Source: Verrucomicrobiia bacterium (GTDB lineage Bacteria > Verrucomicrobiota > Verrucomicrobiia > Opitutales > Opitutaceae). From it: a DNA stretch of 64,000 nucleotides. The notes under the pieces are model-generated. The model was not told the origin of the DNA, searched no databases, and saw only the letters and a list, made by a program, of their open reading frames with translations. The stretch is from contig WYBX01000115.1 in NCBI GenBank assembly GCA_011525695.1, positions 1 to 64,000 of the forward strand, in the 5' to 3' direction. Each line of letters starts with the position of its first letter. Position 1 is the first letter of the stretch. The translations under genes and the position numbers were made by a program. This document shows positions 35,678 to 44,917 of this stretch, piece after piece.

Positions 35678-36556
35678 ATGAAGCCAATTTTTCAAAAACT
35701 GATCGCTTCTCCGGAGGAGGGCTTCGTGTGCAAGGACTGGCGTGCAAAGGGTTACGAGTGCCCGTGGCATTTCCACCCCGAGTTCGAACTCATTCTGGTT
35801 CTGAAAGGCGGTGGCTATCGTGTCGTGGGAGACAACATCACCGCGTTGGTGCCCGGCGACATGGTGTTTTTGGGTCCAATGTTGCCGCACATCTGGCAAA
35901 ATGAAATTGCGACCAGGAGATCCCGGACGGTGCATCAGCTGCTTTTGCAGTTCGAGACAAAGTCCTTTGGTGACATCCTGTTCCGGCTTCCCTCGATGGC
36001 ATCCGTGCGGCGGCTGCTCGAGCGGTCGGCTCGCGGACTCCATGTCGTCGGACCGACTCGTGAGGCAGTCGGAAGGCGCCTTGCGGAATTGGGGGCGCTT
36101 GCCGGTTTCGACAGGCTCCTATGCTTTTTCCAGATCCTTGGGACAATGGCTGATTCGAACGACTGCCATCCCATTGCGAGCGCAGGCTTCACCGCTCAAC
36201 CGGATCGCTACGATCAGGATGTCATGAACAGGATCTTTGGCCTGCTGAATGGAGATCAAGCCGGGGAAATCCGGCTTCCGGAGGCAGCCCGACGGATCGG
36301 GATGAGCGAGAGGGCGTTCAGCCGGTTCTTCAGACTTCACACCGGCAAGACGTTTCCTGAATTTCGCAACGAGCTGCGAGTGGGGCGGGCGTGCCGCATC
36401 TTGAGCGAAGATGGGCGGAACATTGCGGACGTTGCCTTCGAGTGCGGTTTCACGAATCTGTCGAATTTCAACCGCCAGTTCCTGCGGCTGAAGGGCGTTA
36501 GCCCAGGCGAGTTCAGATGTCAGATGCGGCAGAAGTTGGCAGAGGTTTATACATAG
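35678..36556 (+). CDS. AraC family regulator with cupin sensor
   Basis: A 292-residue regulator. The N-terminal cupin (about 20-110) has WHFHPEFELILVL and GDMVFLGPMLPHIW, typical of sugar-sensing AraC proteins. The C-terminal 100 residues hold two helix-turn-helix motifs (LPEAARRIGMSERAFSRFF and IADVAFECGFTNLSNFNRQF). It lies between the DMT transporter and the Gfo/Idh gene. It may bind the GAAAAGTATCAGC motif found just after it (36560) and at 28414; this is inference from sharing and location. Confidence 0.88.
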   Translation: MKPIFQKLIASPEEGFVCKDWRAKGYECPWHFHPEFELILVLKGGGYRVVGDNITALVPGDMVFLGPMLPHIWQNEIATRRSRTVHQLLLQFETKSFGDILFRLPSMASVRRLLERSARGLHVVGPTREAVGRRLAELGALAGFDRLLCFFQILGTMADSNDCHPIASAGFTAQPDRYDQDVMNRIFGLLNGDQAGEIRLPEAARRIGMSERAFSRFFRLHTGKTFPEFRNELRVGRACRILSEDGRNIADVAFECGFTNLSNFNRQFLRLKGVSPGEFRCQMRQKLAEVYT

Positions 36557-36559
36557 GCG

Positions 36560-36572
36560 GAAAAGTATCAGC
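36560..36572 (+). promoter_or_regulatory. second copy of candidate site GAAAAGTATCAGC
   Basis: Identical 13 bases to 28414-28426, starting 4 bp after the AraC stop codon. It is in the 237-bp gap before the Gfo/Idh gene at 36794, which holds no other recognised feature. Two identical 13-mers in two 250-300-bp promoters are unlikely by chance, but only two copies were found. Confidence 0.45.
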
Positions 36573-36793
36573 TTCGGCCGGAAAGCGTGTAGCGCTGTTC
36601 GCAGCAAATGCGTTAAAGTGGACTGGAACCCTCCTGGGGCGCTTGAGAACGTGACTTCCGCAATCAACCGGTCCAGCGGGTCATAGGCTGAACGAGCCGT
36701 GGCGTCCCGCCTTGCGCGGAGCAAGATGCGCCGCGGAGCGTGCTGCGAAACCAGTACCGATCCGTCCATGGCAACAATCATCCCACCACTTTC

Positions 36794-37831
36794 ATGAAAA
36801 AGTATAACGTGGGAATCGTCGGCTACGGCTGGGTCAGCGGTGCGCACATCCCGGCAATCAATGCCACGGCTCAGGGTCGCGTTGTGGCCATCTGTTCGGC
36901 ACGCCAGCATGATTCAGCTCAAGTCAGCGCGAGGCATGGAGGAAAGGTCCAGTGCTACACGAGTCTTAAGGCCATGCTGGAGAACCCCGACATCCAGGTG
37001 GTGTCCGTCTGCAGCTATCCGCAACTTCATGCCGACCACATCATCGCGGCGGCAAGGGCCGGGAAGCACCTGATTATCGAAAAACCGATCACGCTTTCAA
37101 TTGGCGACACCCATCGCGTCGCCGCAGCGGTCAAGGCCGCCGGCGTGAAGGCATGCGTCTGTTTCGAGTGCCGGTTTTCGAGCCAGTTCCTGACGATCAG
37201 GTCCGTCCTCGCATCGGGGCTGCTTGGCAGGCTGCACTATGGAGAGGTCGACTATTACCATGGCGTCGGACCCTGGTACGGGCTCTACCGGTGGAACACC
37301 TCAAAGGCTGCAGGTGGAACCAGTCTGCTTTCCGCGGGTTGTCACGCCTTGGACGCGCTTCTGCTGTGCATGGGATCCGAGGTCGAAAGCGTGACCAGCC
37401 ATGCGACCGGCTCCGCAAATGAACTGTTCACCCCCTACGAGTATCCCACAACGAGCGTGACCGTGGTTCGGTTTGCCAATGGTGCCCTCGGCAAGGTGGC
37501 GTCGGTGATCGACTGTCTCCAGCCGTACTATTTCCACACACACCTGATCGGCAGTGAGGGCAGCCTGCTCGATGACAAGTTCTACTCCTCCCGCATCAGC
37601 ACGGACCGGCACAAATGGAACAACCTTGGCCTGAAGCTGCTCGATTCGGGGGACGTCGCCGACCATCCGTATCAAACCCAGTTTCAGGCGTTCTTCGATG
37701 CGTTGGAACGAAACGAGGACATGCCGCTCACCGCTTTTGACGTGGCCTTGAAATCTCAACTGGCTGTTCATGCGGCCGACCTCTCGGCTGAAGAGAGCCG
37801 CACCGTCAAGATTTCGGAGATCGCGGGATGA
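36794..37831 (+). CDS. Gfo/Idh/MocA family oxidoreductase (cytoplasmic)
   Basis: A 345-residue NAD(P)-dependent dehydrogenase. N-terminal GIVGYGWVSGAH motif, IIEKPITLS catalytic block, and a C-terminal domain with GGTSLLSAGCHALDALL. No signal peptide. The open frame starts at 36740, but family similarity begins at ATG 36794. It is followed by a nucleoside/sugar-type MFS gene after 52 bp. Probably oxidises the imported sugar or cyclitol. Confidence 0.87.
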   Translation: MKKYNVGIVGYGWVSGAHIPAINATAQGRVVAICSARQHDSAQVSARHGGKVQCYTSLKAMLENPDIQVVSVCSYPQLHADHIIAAARAGKHLIIEKPITLSIGDTHRVAAAVKAAGVKACVCFECRFSSQFLTIRSVLASGLLGRLHYGEVDYYHGVGPWYGLYRWNTSKAAGGTSLLSAGCHALDALLLCMGSEVESVTSHATGSANELFTPYEYPTTSVTVVRFANGALGKVASVIDCLQPYYFHTHLIGSEGSLLDDKFYSSRISTDRHKWNNLGLKLLDSGDVADHPYQTQFQAFFDALERNEDMPLTAFDVALKSQLAVHAADLSAEESRTVKISEIAG

Positions 37832-37883
37832 TCGACGGATTTCGTGCGCCTTCGCGCCACCGGAACCCGTCCGAGGCTTCACC

Positions 37884-39125
37884 ATGATTCGAACACCGCC
37901 TCCGTATCTCCGCGTCCGGCTGTCGGCGTTCATGTTCCTCCAATACTTCACCTGGGGCGCCTGGTATGTGAGCATGGGGGCATACCTGGCGAACGAGCTC
38001 CGTTTTGGCGGGCAGCAGATTGGAACGGCGTACAGCGCGTTCGCCGTCGGTTCGATGATCGCCCCATTCTTTGTCGGGCTAATTGCCGATCGCTATTTTG
38101 CCTCCGAGAAAATGCTCGGGGTGCTGGGGCTCGCCGGTGGGCTGACGATGTGCGCCCTGCCGCAGCTCACCACGTTTGGCACGTTTTATCCGGGCCTGCT
38201 GCTTTACTGCCTGCTGTTTGCGCCGACGCTTGCCCTGGGCAATTCGCTCTCGTTGCATCACCTCGTCGACGCCAAGCGTGATTTTCCGAGGGTGAAGGTG
38301 ATGTCCGCGGTTGGCTGGGCGGCAGGCGGGATCACGCTCAGCCTGCTTCACGGGGATCGGACGGCGACGCAATTCTATCTGGCGGGCTCCCTCTCGATTG
38401 CCTTCGGGCTGTTCGCTCTGACGCTGCCGCATACGCCACCGAAGAAGGTCGGGGACAATGTGACGTTCGGCGAGGTGTTGGGTCTCGATGCGCTCGCGCT
38501 CCTCAAGCGGCCGTCGTTCGCCATATTCGTCGCGTGCATGTTTCTGATATGCATCCCCCTGTACTTCTATTTCGTGATGATGGCGATTTACCTCACTGAG
38601 TTGGGCTGGTCCGGAATCACCGCAAAGCTGTCCGTGTCCCAGTTTTCGGACATCACCTTTCTGTATCTGCTGCCCATCATCCTCAAGCGGCTGGGCTACA
38701 AGAAGACAATAGTCGTCGGTATTCTGGCATGGGCGACGCGGTATCTGTTCCTTGCCGGCAGCGTGAGCGTCGTCGATTACGCCGCTCTCCTGATCTTCCT
38801 GGCGATCCTCCTGCATGGCGTCTGTTACGATTTTCTGTTCATTACGGGCCAGTTGTACGTCGACGAGGTGGCCAATGAGCGGATTCGCGGCGCCACGCAG
38901 GGCTTTATCGCCTTCATCCTCTGGGGAGTGGGCGCCTTTGTCGGCACTCAACTGGCGGGCCGGGTCCTGGCCGCGAATACACTTGCAGTCCCCGAGGGCA
39001 CGATTCTCCACGACTGGTCGCGGATCTGGCTCACACCGGCACTCGGCGCAGTGGCCGTGCTCGTGATTTTTGCCATCTATTTCCGCAATCCTGATGCAAA
39101 GGGAGGCGGAACGAAGCACGGTTGA
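37884..39125 (+). CDS. MFS transporter, nucleoside:proton symporter type (NupG-like)
   Basis: A 413-residue membrane transporter with 12 predicted segments. The N-terminal FMFLQYFTWGAWYVSMGAYL block, then SAFAVGSMIAPFFVGLIADRYFA, are characteristic of the NupG-type (Nuc_H_symport) MFS group. In Bacteroidetes and Verrucomicrobia this group also includes sugar or ribonucleoside importers. The ATG at 37884 precedes the first helix. It follows the Gfo/Idh gene and precedes TetR; it may carry the substrate of that dehydrogenase. Confidence 0.87.
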   Translation: MIRTPPPYLRVRLSAFMFLQYFTWGAWYVSMGAYLANELRFGGQQIGTAYSAFAVGSMIAPFFVGLIADRYFASEKMLGVLGLAGGLTMCALPQLTTFGTFYPGLLLYCLLFAPTLALGNSLSLHHLVDAKRDFPRVKVMSAVGWAAGGITLSLLHGDRTATQFYLAGSLSIAFGLFALTLPHTPPKKVGDNVTFGEVLGLDALALLKRPSFAIFVACMFLICIPLYFYFVMMAIYLTELGWSGITAKLSVSQFSDITFLYLLPIILKRLGYKKTIVVGILAWATRYLFLAGSVSVVDYAALLIFLAILLHGVCYDFLFITGQLYVDEVANERIRGATQGFIAFILWGVGAFVGTQLAGRVLAANTLAVPEGTILHDWSRIWLTPALGAVAVLVIFAIYFRNPDAKGGGTKHG

Positions 39126-39233
39126 TTTTCCACGCCCGGCGGCCACGGGCCCCGGGCGCGGCGGGCATCGGGGGAGCATCCGGAACGTTCATCCGGTCCG
39201 ACAGCACGGATTCGTGGATCTTGCAGTGCGTCT

Positions 39234-39260
39234 CAACTCCGGTTGAGTCAGCCGGAGTTG
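39234..39260. promoter_or_regulatory. perfect palindromic operator before TetR gene
   Basis: CAACTCCGG, nine bases, CCGGAGTTG: 9-bp arms with no mismatch, 8 bp before the TetR start codon. A nested shorter palindrome CTCAAC-TCCG-GTTGAG lies at 39232-39247. This fits an autoregulatory TetR site. Confidence 0.65.
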
Positions 39261-39268
39261 CCGTAACC

Positions 39269-39985
39269 ATGCCAAGACCCAATGTCGCGAAACGCAGGAA
39301 GACGGATGCACGTTCGGGCAAATCAGGCCGGAAACGTCCTCCACCCAATCGCGAACGCACGCATCGACAACTGCTTCAGACGGCCATCAGACTGTTTGCC
39401 AGGCACGGTTTCCACGGGGTCTCAGTCGAGGAGATCGCGATGGCGGCGCATTTGAGCAAGCGTTTGCCGTACTATTATTTCGGCAGCAAGGAGGGGCTGT
39501 TTCGCGCCGCGCTCACTGCGGTCTACGAGCGAATTGAGCGAATGGAGTTTCAAGCGGTGGATTCCGCCGTAACGCCCTCGGGAAAACTGGCGGCACTGCT
39601 TGAGGGATATTTCGTGTTCCTGCGTGAGAACCCGGAGTTCACGCAGCTGCTCATGTGGGGAAACCTTGAGAAGGGCCGGCATTTCCCGGTCGAATCCATG
39701 ACGAAGGCGCCGCTACTGCGGCGATTTCATGAGATTGTGGCGGAGGGAATCGCAAAGGGGGAATTTCGGAACGACCTGGACGCTCCGCACCTCCTGATCA
39801 ACGTCATCGGGCTGGTCTTCATCTATTTTTCCAACCGACATTCCCTCTCGCAGGTCCTCAATCTCGATCTCAGTTCCATCGCGGTGCACAATCGGGCGCT
39901 GGCTCAGGTGAAATCCGTCCTGCTTGATGGAATTCGGCTAACCGGCGAAATGTCGGCGCCTGTGATATCGGTGTGCTGGCGCTAG
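39269..39985 (+). CDS. TetR family regulator
   Basis: A 238-residue protein with a basic N terminus (RKTDARSGKSGRKR), a TetR helix-turn-helix (GVSVEEIAMAAHLSKRLPYY) and a C-terminal ligand domain. The start at 39269 follows a perfect palindrome by 8 bp. It lies between the MFS gene and a convergent esterase gene, overlapping the latter's 3' end by 4 bp. Likely controls itself and one of these neighbours. Confidence 0.88.
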   Translation: MPRPNVAKRRKTDARSGKSGRKRPPPNRERTHRQLLQTAIRLFARHGFHGVSVEEIAMAAHLSKRLPYYYFGSKEGLFRAALTAVYERIERMEFQAVDSAVTPSGKLAALLEGYFVFLRENPEFTQLLMWGNLEKGRHFPVESMTKAPLLRRFHEIVAEGIAKGEFRNDLDAPHLLINVIGLVFIYFSNRHSLSQVLNLDLSSIAVHNRALAQVKSVLLDGIRLTGEMSAPVISVCWR

Positions 39986-40938
39986 GGAAGGAATGAGCGC
40001 TCTCTCAACCAGTGGAGCAGTTGGTCAGCCCAGGGCGGAGCCGGTCTTCCGGGGCGGCCAAAGCCGAGTCCGTGGGCGCCTTTTTCGTAGATGTGGAGGG
40101 AAAACGGCACGCCCGTTGCGTGCAGCGCGGCGGCAAACATCAGCGAGTTTTCCACGGGCACGGTCTTGTCCTCCACCGTATGCCACAGAAAGCAGGGTGG
40201 CGTGTCCTTGGTGACCTGAAGTTCGTTGGAGAGAAGCCGCAACACCTCCGGTGGCGGGTCGTCGCCCAGGAGGTTCCGACGCGAACCCGCGTGCGCAAAC
40301 CCGCCAAGCGAGATCACCGGATAACAGAGAATCGCGAGGTCCGGCCTGGAGCTTTCCCGATCAATCGAATCCGGGGCGTTGGGGCTCCCCGCCTCGAAAT
40401 GCGTGGCAAGCGTTGAGGCCAGATGGCCGCCGGCGGACGAGCCGATGACGCCCGCTTTCGCCGGATCCAGACCATCGCGCCTGGCGAACGCGCGGACCAT
40501 CCGCAGGGCGCGTGCTGCATCGACGAGTTGGATGGGGTGTCGGTAGCCGTTGGAGCCGAGTCTGTATTTCAGGACGTAGGCGGTGATGCCGTTCCGGGCG
40601 AAGAACTCGGCGTAGGCGGTTCCCTCGTGTTCAGCCAGGTTGCCGTAGCCCCCTCCGGGCAGGATCAGCATCGATGCCCCCGTGCGCCTGGCCGTATCGG
40701 CTGGAAACGGGGTTAGCGTGGGAATGTCCTGCGCTCGCGTTCCCACAGCACCCGGTGCGTCGCCGTCCCAGAGCCGAATCGGGCCCATGATGAGGGGGTA
40801 GGGAGCCACCGGCGCGATCTCCACTGCGGCGGGCACTGTTGCCGACGGAGGTGCAGCATGAAGGGTTGGCGGAGTCATCGTCACCGCGGCGAGGAAGATC
40901 AGGTTCGCGACGAAGCGGAGGGCGCAAGAATGATGCAT
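39982..40938 (-). CDS. exported alpha/beta-hydrolase esterase
   Basis: A 318-residue esterase. Signal peptide MHHSCALRFVANLIFLAAVT..., oxyanion loop LPGGGYGN (about 93-100), nucleophile elbow GSSAGGH (S168), and late motifs DKTVPVENSLMF (D) and EKGAHGLGFG (H). This is the pattern of acetylesterases of hemicellulose degradation loci. The ATG at 40938 is chosen over TTG 40947. It is convergent with TetR and separated from the FAD oxidoreductase by a 127-bp gap. Confidence 0.88.
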   Translation of the reverse strand: MHHSCALRFVANLIFLAAVTMTPPTLHAAPPSATVPAAVEIAPVAPYPLIMGPIRLWDGDAPGAVGTRAQDIPTLTPFPADTARRTGASMLILPGGGYGNLAEHEGTAYAEFFARNGITAYVLKYRLGSNGYRHPIQLVDAARALRMVRAFARRDGLDPAKAGVIGSSAGGHLASTLATHFEAGSPNAPDSIDRESSRPDLAILCYPVISLGGFAHAGSRRNLLGDDPPPEVLRLLSNELQVTKDTPPCFLWHTVEDKTVPVENSLMFAAALHATGVPFSLHIYEKGAHGLGFGRPGRPAPPWADQLLHWLRERSFLP

Positions 40939-41065
40939 GGTGTGCAATGCGAATGAGATGGTTCGGTGGTCCTATTCGAAGGCAAGGACATCGCAGCCAG
41001 TTCGGACATTTTGCACAACTCCCGTGATTGGATCCACAGCCTGTGCTCCGTATTCGATGTCAGGG

Positions 41066-42673
41066 CTAGAGAGAGGAGAGGCGCTCCAGGATCGGTTTTG
41101 GTACCCACGGTGCCTTCAGATCAAGGTCCGCGAATAGGACCTGTGCGGCGTTGTAGCCGGGCAGTCCGGTGATGTTGCCACCGGGATGGCTGCTCGATCC
41201 GCAAAGATACAGCCCGGGAATATGAGCCCGATAGTGGCCCGCTCCGGGAAACGGGCGATGGTAACCGATTTGGCCGTTGGTGAACGCGCCGATCAGCAGA
41301 TCTCCTTCGCGCATGTTCGGAAAGCATCGCTCCACATCCAGTGCGGAGCGGGTGAACGACGATATCACGGCTCGCTCCAGGTTCGGGGCGTGTTTTTGCC
41401 AGAGGTTCAGCATGTCACGCCCGTGCCTGTCGCGCTCGGCGTCCCAGTTGCGGGCATCTCCGCGGAGCCGATAGGGCAGTTTTTCCCACATGAACGCGGT
41501 GTGGCATCCCGTCGGAGCCTGCGTGGGGTCGAAAACGGTGGGGCATGAGCCCCACATCACGGTCGGCGGGATGGTACCCGCCTCATGATGCCGGACGATG
41601 TCCGGATATTGGGCGACGTCATCCAGTCCCATGATCACCATGAAGGCGCGATCCAGCTCGGGATATCGTGCCGCCGCAGTGTAGCGCGGCGCTTCGCGCA
41701 GATTCAGGTTCAGGCTGAAAAGGGGGGCGAGGATGTTGTAGCGAAAATTCTCCGCCTTGTCCCTGACGTTGGCCGGCACATGCTCCTCTGCCAGCAGGTC
41801 GAGGAAGGTTTGATGGGGATTCAGGGAGGATGCTACGAATTTGCGCGCCTGGATACGTTCGTCCTCGCTCGTGATAATGCCGGTCGCGCGCCCGCCCTCA
41901 ACCACGATCCGGGATGGGGTCACCATCGTCCGGATCCTTCCCCCCGCCTCGTGGATAGTCGCCTCCAGGGCGCGCGCCAGCGTGGCTGTCCCGCCGCGTG
42001 ACATCTGCGCCTTCACCGGCGAGGCGAGCAGTGCGGCGATGTGGTGGCCGAACCCGCGGGCGCGGAGATCGACTTCCCTCAGGCCGTTGAAGAAAAGCAG
42101 GCCGGCCTTGATCGTGGGATGCACGAACTCCTTGTGAACAAATTCAAGCGGGGAAAGCTCGCTCACCTCGAGCAACCGCCTTCCCTGGGCCGTTCGTCCG
42201 AGGATCTTTCTTCGCTCATCGGGAGGGAGTGGCGGTGAAAATGCCTCCGGCGAGAGGATGTCTTGCACTATGGGCACGAATTCATCCCTCCATCGACAGA
42301 GTGTGTCGGCATCCCGCGGGCTGAACGTGGCGAAGGACTTGACGGTCTTTTCGAAGTCCGTCCACCACTCGAGCACCCGTCCGTCGGAGGTCAGCAATGC
42401 GACGTTGAGTTCGGGTTCGATGTAGGTGGCGCCATGGCTCTCCAGTTCCAGATCGCGGTACCACGGCATTGCGGTAATCGCACGTTGGAAAAAGGCGTGG
42501 GTGTTGTGATAAAAGCCCGGATGGCTGGGATCCTCAAGGGTGCTCAATCCGCCTCCAACCACCGCCTTGCGCTCAACCAACAGTACGTCGAGCCCGGCCC
42601 TGCATAGATAGGCTTGGAGAATGAGGGCGTTGTGCCCGCCTCCAATGATGATTCCGTCGTGAACGTCAGGCAT
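41066..42673 (-). CDS. FAD-dependent oxidoreductase (phytoene-desaturase-like)
   Basis: A 535-residue flavoprotein. The dinucleotide motif IIGGGHNALILQAYLCRAG (8-26) is followed by VERKAVVGGGLST, and the C-terminal FAD segment is GLYLCGSSSHPGGNITGLPG. It is of the PYROXD2/phytoene dehydrogenase group, whose members oxidise various substrates, not only carotenoids. No carotenoid genes are near. The start overlaps the stop of the Fe-alcohol dehydrogenase by 8 bp, so both are likely cotranslated. The open frame extends upstream to 42898 only in shadow. Confidence 0.85.
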   Translation of the reverse strand: MPDVHDGIIIGGGHNALILQAYLCRAGLDVLLVERKAVVGGGLSTLEDPSHPGFYHNTHAFFQRAITAMPWYRDLELESHGATYIEPELNVALLTSDGRVLEWWTDFEKTVKSFATFSPRDADTLCRWRDEFVPIVQDILSPEAFSPPLPPDERRKILGRTAQGRRLLEVSELSPLEFVHKEFVHPTIKAGLLFFNGLREVDLRARGFGHHIAALLASPVKAQMSRGGTATLARALEATIHEAGGRIRTMVTPSRIVVEGGRATGIITSEDERIQARKFVASSLNPHQTFLDLLAEEHVPANVRDKAENFRYNILAPLFSLNLNLREAPRYTAAARYPELDRAFMVIMGLDDVAQYPDIVRHHEAGTIPPTVMWGSCPTVFDPTQAPTGCHTAFMWEKLPYRLRGDARNWDAERDRHGRDMLNLWQKHAPNLERAVISSFTRSALDVERCFPNMREGDLLIGAFTNGQIGYHRPFPGAGHYRAHIPGLYLCGSSSHPGGNITGLPGYNAAQVLFADLDLKAPWVPKPILERLSSL

Positions 42674-43799
42674 AGGATTCCTCGTAGAGGCGCTGGTAGT
42701 CGGATGCGTCAGCCGTCCGTGGATTGCTCCGGGCGGAAAAGTCCCGGGTGGCCGCGTCTGCCAGGCCGGGAAGTCTTTCCCAGGGCACTCCCACTTCACG
42801 CAGCGTGATCGGCAGTCCAATCCGAACGGCAAGATCCCTGAAGAAAAGCGCAAGATCTGTGTCGTTCGGAAGCTCCAGGGCCGAGCGTATTCGCGCATAT
42901 TTCACTCCCGACACGGCGGCATTGAAGCGCAGCACCGCCGGCAGCAGGATCGCATTTGCTGTACCATGATGAATGGTCACAGTACGAAGCGCGCCCAGCG
43001 GATGGCTCATCGCATGCACGGCTCCCAATCCCTTCTGGAAGGCTAGCCCGCCCTCGAGTGACGCCATCATCATTTCCCACCGTGCAATCCTGTCGCCGCC
43101 GTCAGCGCATGCCCGTGAAATGTGCCGGACACCCCGTGCAAGTCCGTCCAAGGCAATTGCATCGGCGGGCGGATTGTCCGCGGGAGACAGAAACGTTTCC
43201 ACACAATGGGCAATTGCGTCCATCCCGGTACCCGCGGTGAGGCGAGAAGGCAGCGTCAGCGTCAACTCGGGATCGCAGATCGCCGAACGGGGCAACAGAT
43301 GCATGCTGATGACGGCCAGCTTCCGGCCGTCATCCATCACGATGACGGTGGCGCGTCCCACTTCGCTTCCCGTGCCGGCTGTCGTCGGAACAGCGATGAC
43401 CGGCGCAACGGAGGAGGTGATGCGCTCCATGCCTCCCGCAACGGCCGCATACTCATCCAGCGATCCGGCGTGCGTCGCCATGAGGGCGGCGGCTTTCGCA
43501 AGATCGAGCGGCGAGCCGCCCCCGATGGCGATAATGCCGTCGCAATCCTGCTCCTTGAAGAGGGCTGCGGCGGCGGAGACGGCAGAATGGGTCGGGTTTT
43601 CCGGCGTGGCGTCAAAGGTTCGCTCCGGCTCGGTTCCCGGAAAATGATCTGCGATGCGCGCAAGGATCCCGGATTGAATGATGCCACGGTCCGTGATCAG
43701 CAGCGGCTTGCGGATGCCCGCGCGTTTCATTTCCGCGGGGAGCTGCCGGATGGCTCCGAAATCGAAATGCACCGGTGCCAGGTATTGAATCAGGGGCAT
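42666..43799 (-). CDS. iron-containing alcohol dehydrogenase
   Basis: A 377-residue NAD(P)-dependent dehydrogenase. Nucleotide-binding GGGSPLDLAKA (93-103) and PTTAGTGSEV, and metal ligands D194, H198 (GMDAIAHCVE), H262 (GAVHAMSHPLGA) and H277 are present. Members reduce or oxidise aldehydes, hydroxy acids or sugars. It leads a two-gene unit with the FAD oxidoreductase and is divergent from the epimerase gene, with a palindromic operator between them. Confidence 0.92.
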   Translation of the reverse strand: MPLIQYLAPVHFDFGAIRQLPAEMKRAGIRKPLLITDRGIIQSGILARIADHFPGTEPERTFDATPENPTHSAVSAAAALFKEQDCDGIIAIGGGSPLDLAKAAALMATHAGSLDEYAAVAGGMERITSSVAPVIAVPTTAGTGSEVGRATVIVMDDGRKLAVISMHLLPRSAICDPELTLTLPSRLTAGTGMDAIAHCVETFLSPADNPPADAIALDGLARGVRHISRACADGGDRIARWEMMMASLEGGLAFQKGLGAVHAMSHPLGALRTVTIHHGTANAILLPAVLRFNAAVSGVKYARIRSALELPNDTDLALFFRDLAVRIGLPITLREVGVPWERLPGLADAATRDFSARSNPRTADASDYQRLYEESYA

Positions 43800-43832
43800 G
43801 GGAAGAAACTGCTTGCTGGGCCACGGGCCCGT

Positions 43833-43854
43833 CCATTAACCAAGTGGTTAATGG
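43833..43854. promoter_or_regulatory. perfect 22-bp palindromic operator between divergent genes
   Basis: CCATTAACCA-AG-TGGTTAATGG has 10-bp perfect arms. It lies 33 bp from the Fe-ADH start and directly before or over the start of the epimerase gene. Such a site suits a GntR, MarR or TetR repressor that controls both directions. No such regulator gene is adjacent in the window apart from the TetR at 39269. Confidence 0.7.
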
Positions 43855-43886
43855 ATGCCGCGGACAAGAAAAAAGCATTTGGCGCC

Positions 43887-44915
43887 ATGAGTGGACGGGC
43901 GCGCAATGACCGTGAAATCGAGGATCTTCTGTCCGAACCGACCTCGGGGGTGATGGATGCGGTGGCCCGCCTGGAGGGTGATTTCCTCGTGCTGGGGGCC
44001 TCTGGGAAGATGGGTGTCACCCTTGCCGCGATGCTGCGTCGCGCGCTGGATGCATCGGGAAGGAAGGGCGTGCGGGTGATTGGAGTCGCCCGTTTTCGCG
44101 ATGCGGCGGCCCGGGAGGCGCTCGAAGGGTTCGGTGTCGAGACCATCGCCTGTGACCTGGCCGACTATGAGGCTGTGATGAGGCTGCCCCCCGCGCGAAA
44201 CGTCCAGTATCTGGCGGGACAGAAGTTCGGGACCGACGGGGCGCCCGGGGAAACATGGATCGAGAACACCGTGGTCCCATCGCATGTGGCACGTCGCTTT
44301 CGCGATTCGCGGATTGTGGTCTTCTCGACGGGATGTGTCTACCCGTTCTCTCCTGCGGATGGTCCGGGTGCCGCGGAGGACAGCCCGCTCGGATTCCTCG
44401 GGGAGTATGCGACCACCTGCATCGGGCGCGAGCGGGTTTTCACCCACTACGGCAGGGAATATGGAACATCGTCGCTGCTGTTCCGATTGAACTATTCCGT
44501 CGAGTTTCGCTACGGCGTGCTGGTGGACATTGGCCGGCGGGTGCTCGATGAACAGCCGGTCGACCTGAGCATGGGAGTGATCAACGTGATATGGCAGCGG
44601 GACGCCTGTGCACGCGCAGTGCAGTCGTTCCTTCACGTCGCTTCGCCTCCCAGGAAACTCAATGTGTCTGGTGACAAGATCAGCGTGCGCGAAGTGGCGG
44701 AGAAGTTTGGAGCGGTTCTCGGACGCCGACCCACATATGTCGGAACGCCGCAGCCGACCGCATGGCACGTCGATCCGAGGGAGTCGATCCGCCTGTTTGG
44801 TCCCGTGACCGTCAGCCTCGACACGATGATAGATTGGGTGGCTGGGCACCTCGCAGCCGGAGGGCGGCTGCTCGGCAAGCCGACTCATTTCGAGGTTCGG
44901 GACGGGAAATTCTAG
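43887..44915 (+). CDS. NAD-dependent epimerase/dehydratase-type protein
   Basis: A 342-residue extended-SDR-like protein. Nucleotide motif LVLGASGKMG (about 29-38) differs from canonical GxxGxxG but keeps the loop. SFxSGC-type run FSTGCVYPFS follows, then a Y-x3-K position partly altered (EYATTCIGRE). The substrate is likely a nucleotide-free sugar acid or similar. An in-frame ATG at 43851 lies in the operator, so the ATG at 43887 is preferred. The stop is 2 bp before the DapA-like start. Confidence 0.78.
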   Translation: MSGRARNDREIEDLLSEPTSGVMDAVARLEGDFLVLGASGKMGVTLAAMLRRALDASGRKGVRVIGVARFRDAAAREALEGFGVETIACDLADYEAVMRLPPARNVQYLAGQKFGTDGAPGETWIENTVVPSHVARRFRDSRIVVFSTGCVYPFSPADGPGAAEDSPLGFLGEYATTCIGRERVFTHYGREYGTSSLLFRLNYSVEFRYGVLVDIGRRVLDEQPVDLSMGVINVIWQRDACARAVQSFLHVASPPRKLNVSGDKISVREVAEKFGAVLGRRPTYVGTPQPTAWHVDPRESIRLFGPVTVSLDTMIDWVAGHLAAGGRLLGKPTHFEVRDGKF

Positions 44916-44917
44916 TC

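Noticed and set aside
43122..43850. Upstream extension of the epimerase frame
   Set aside because: It overlaps the Fe-ADH gene on the other strand and shows no similarity; the family part begins after the operator.
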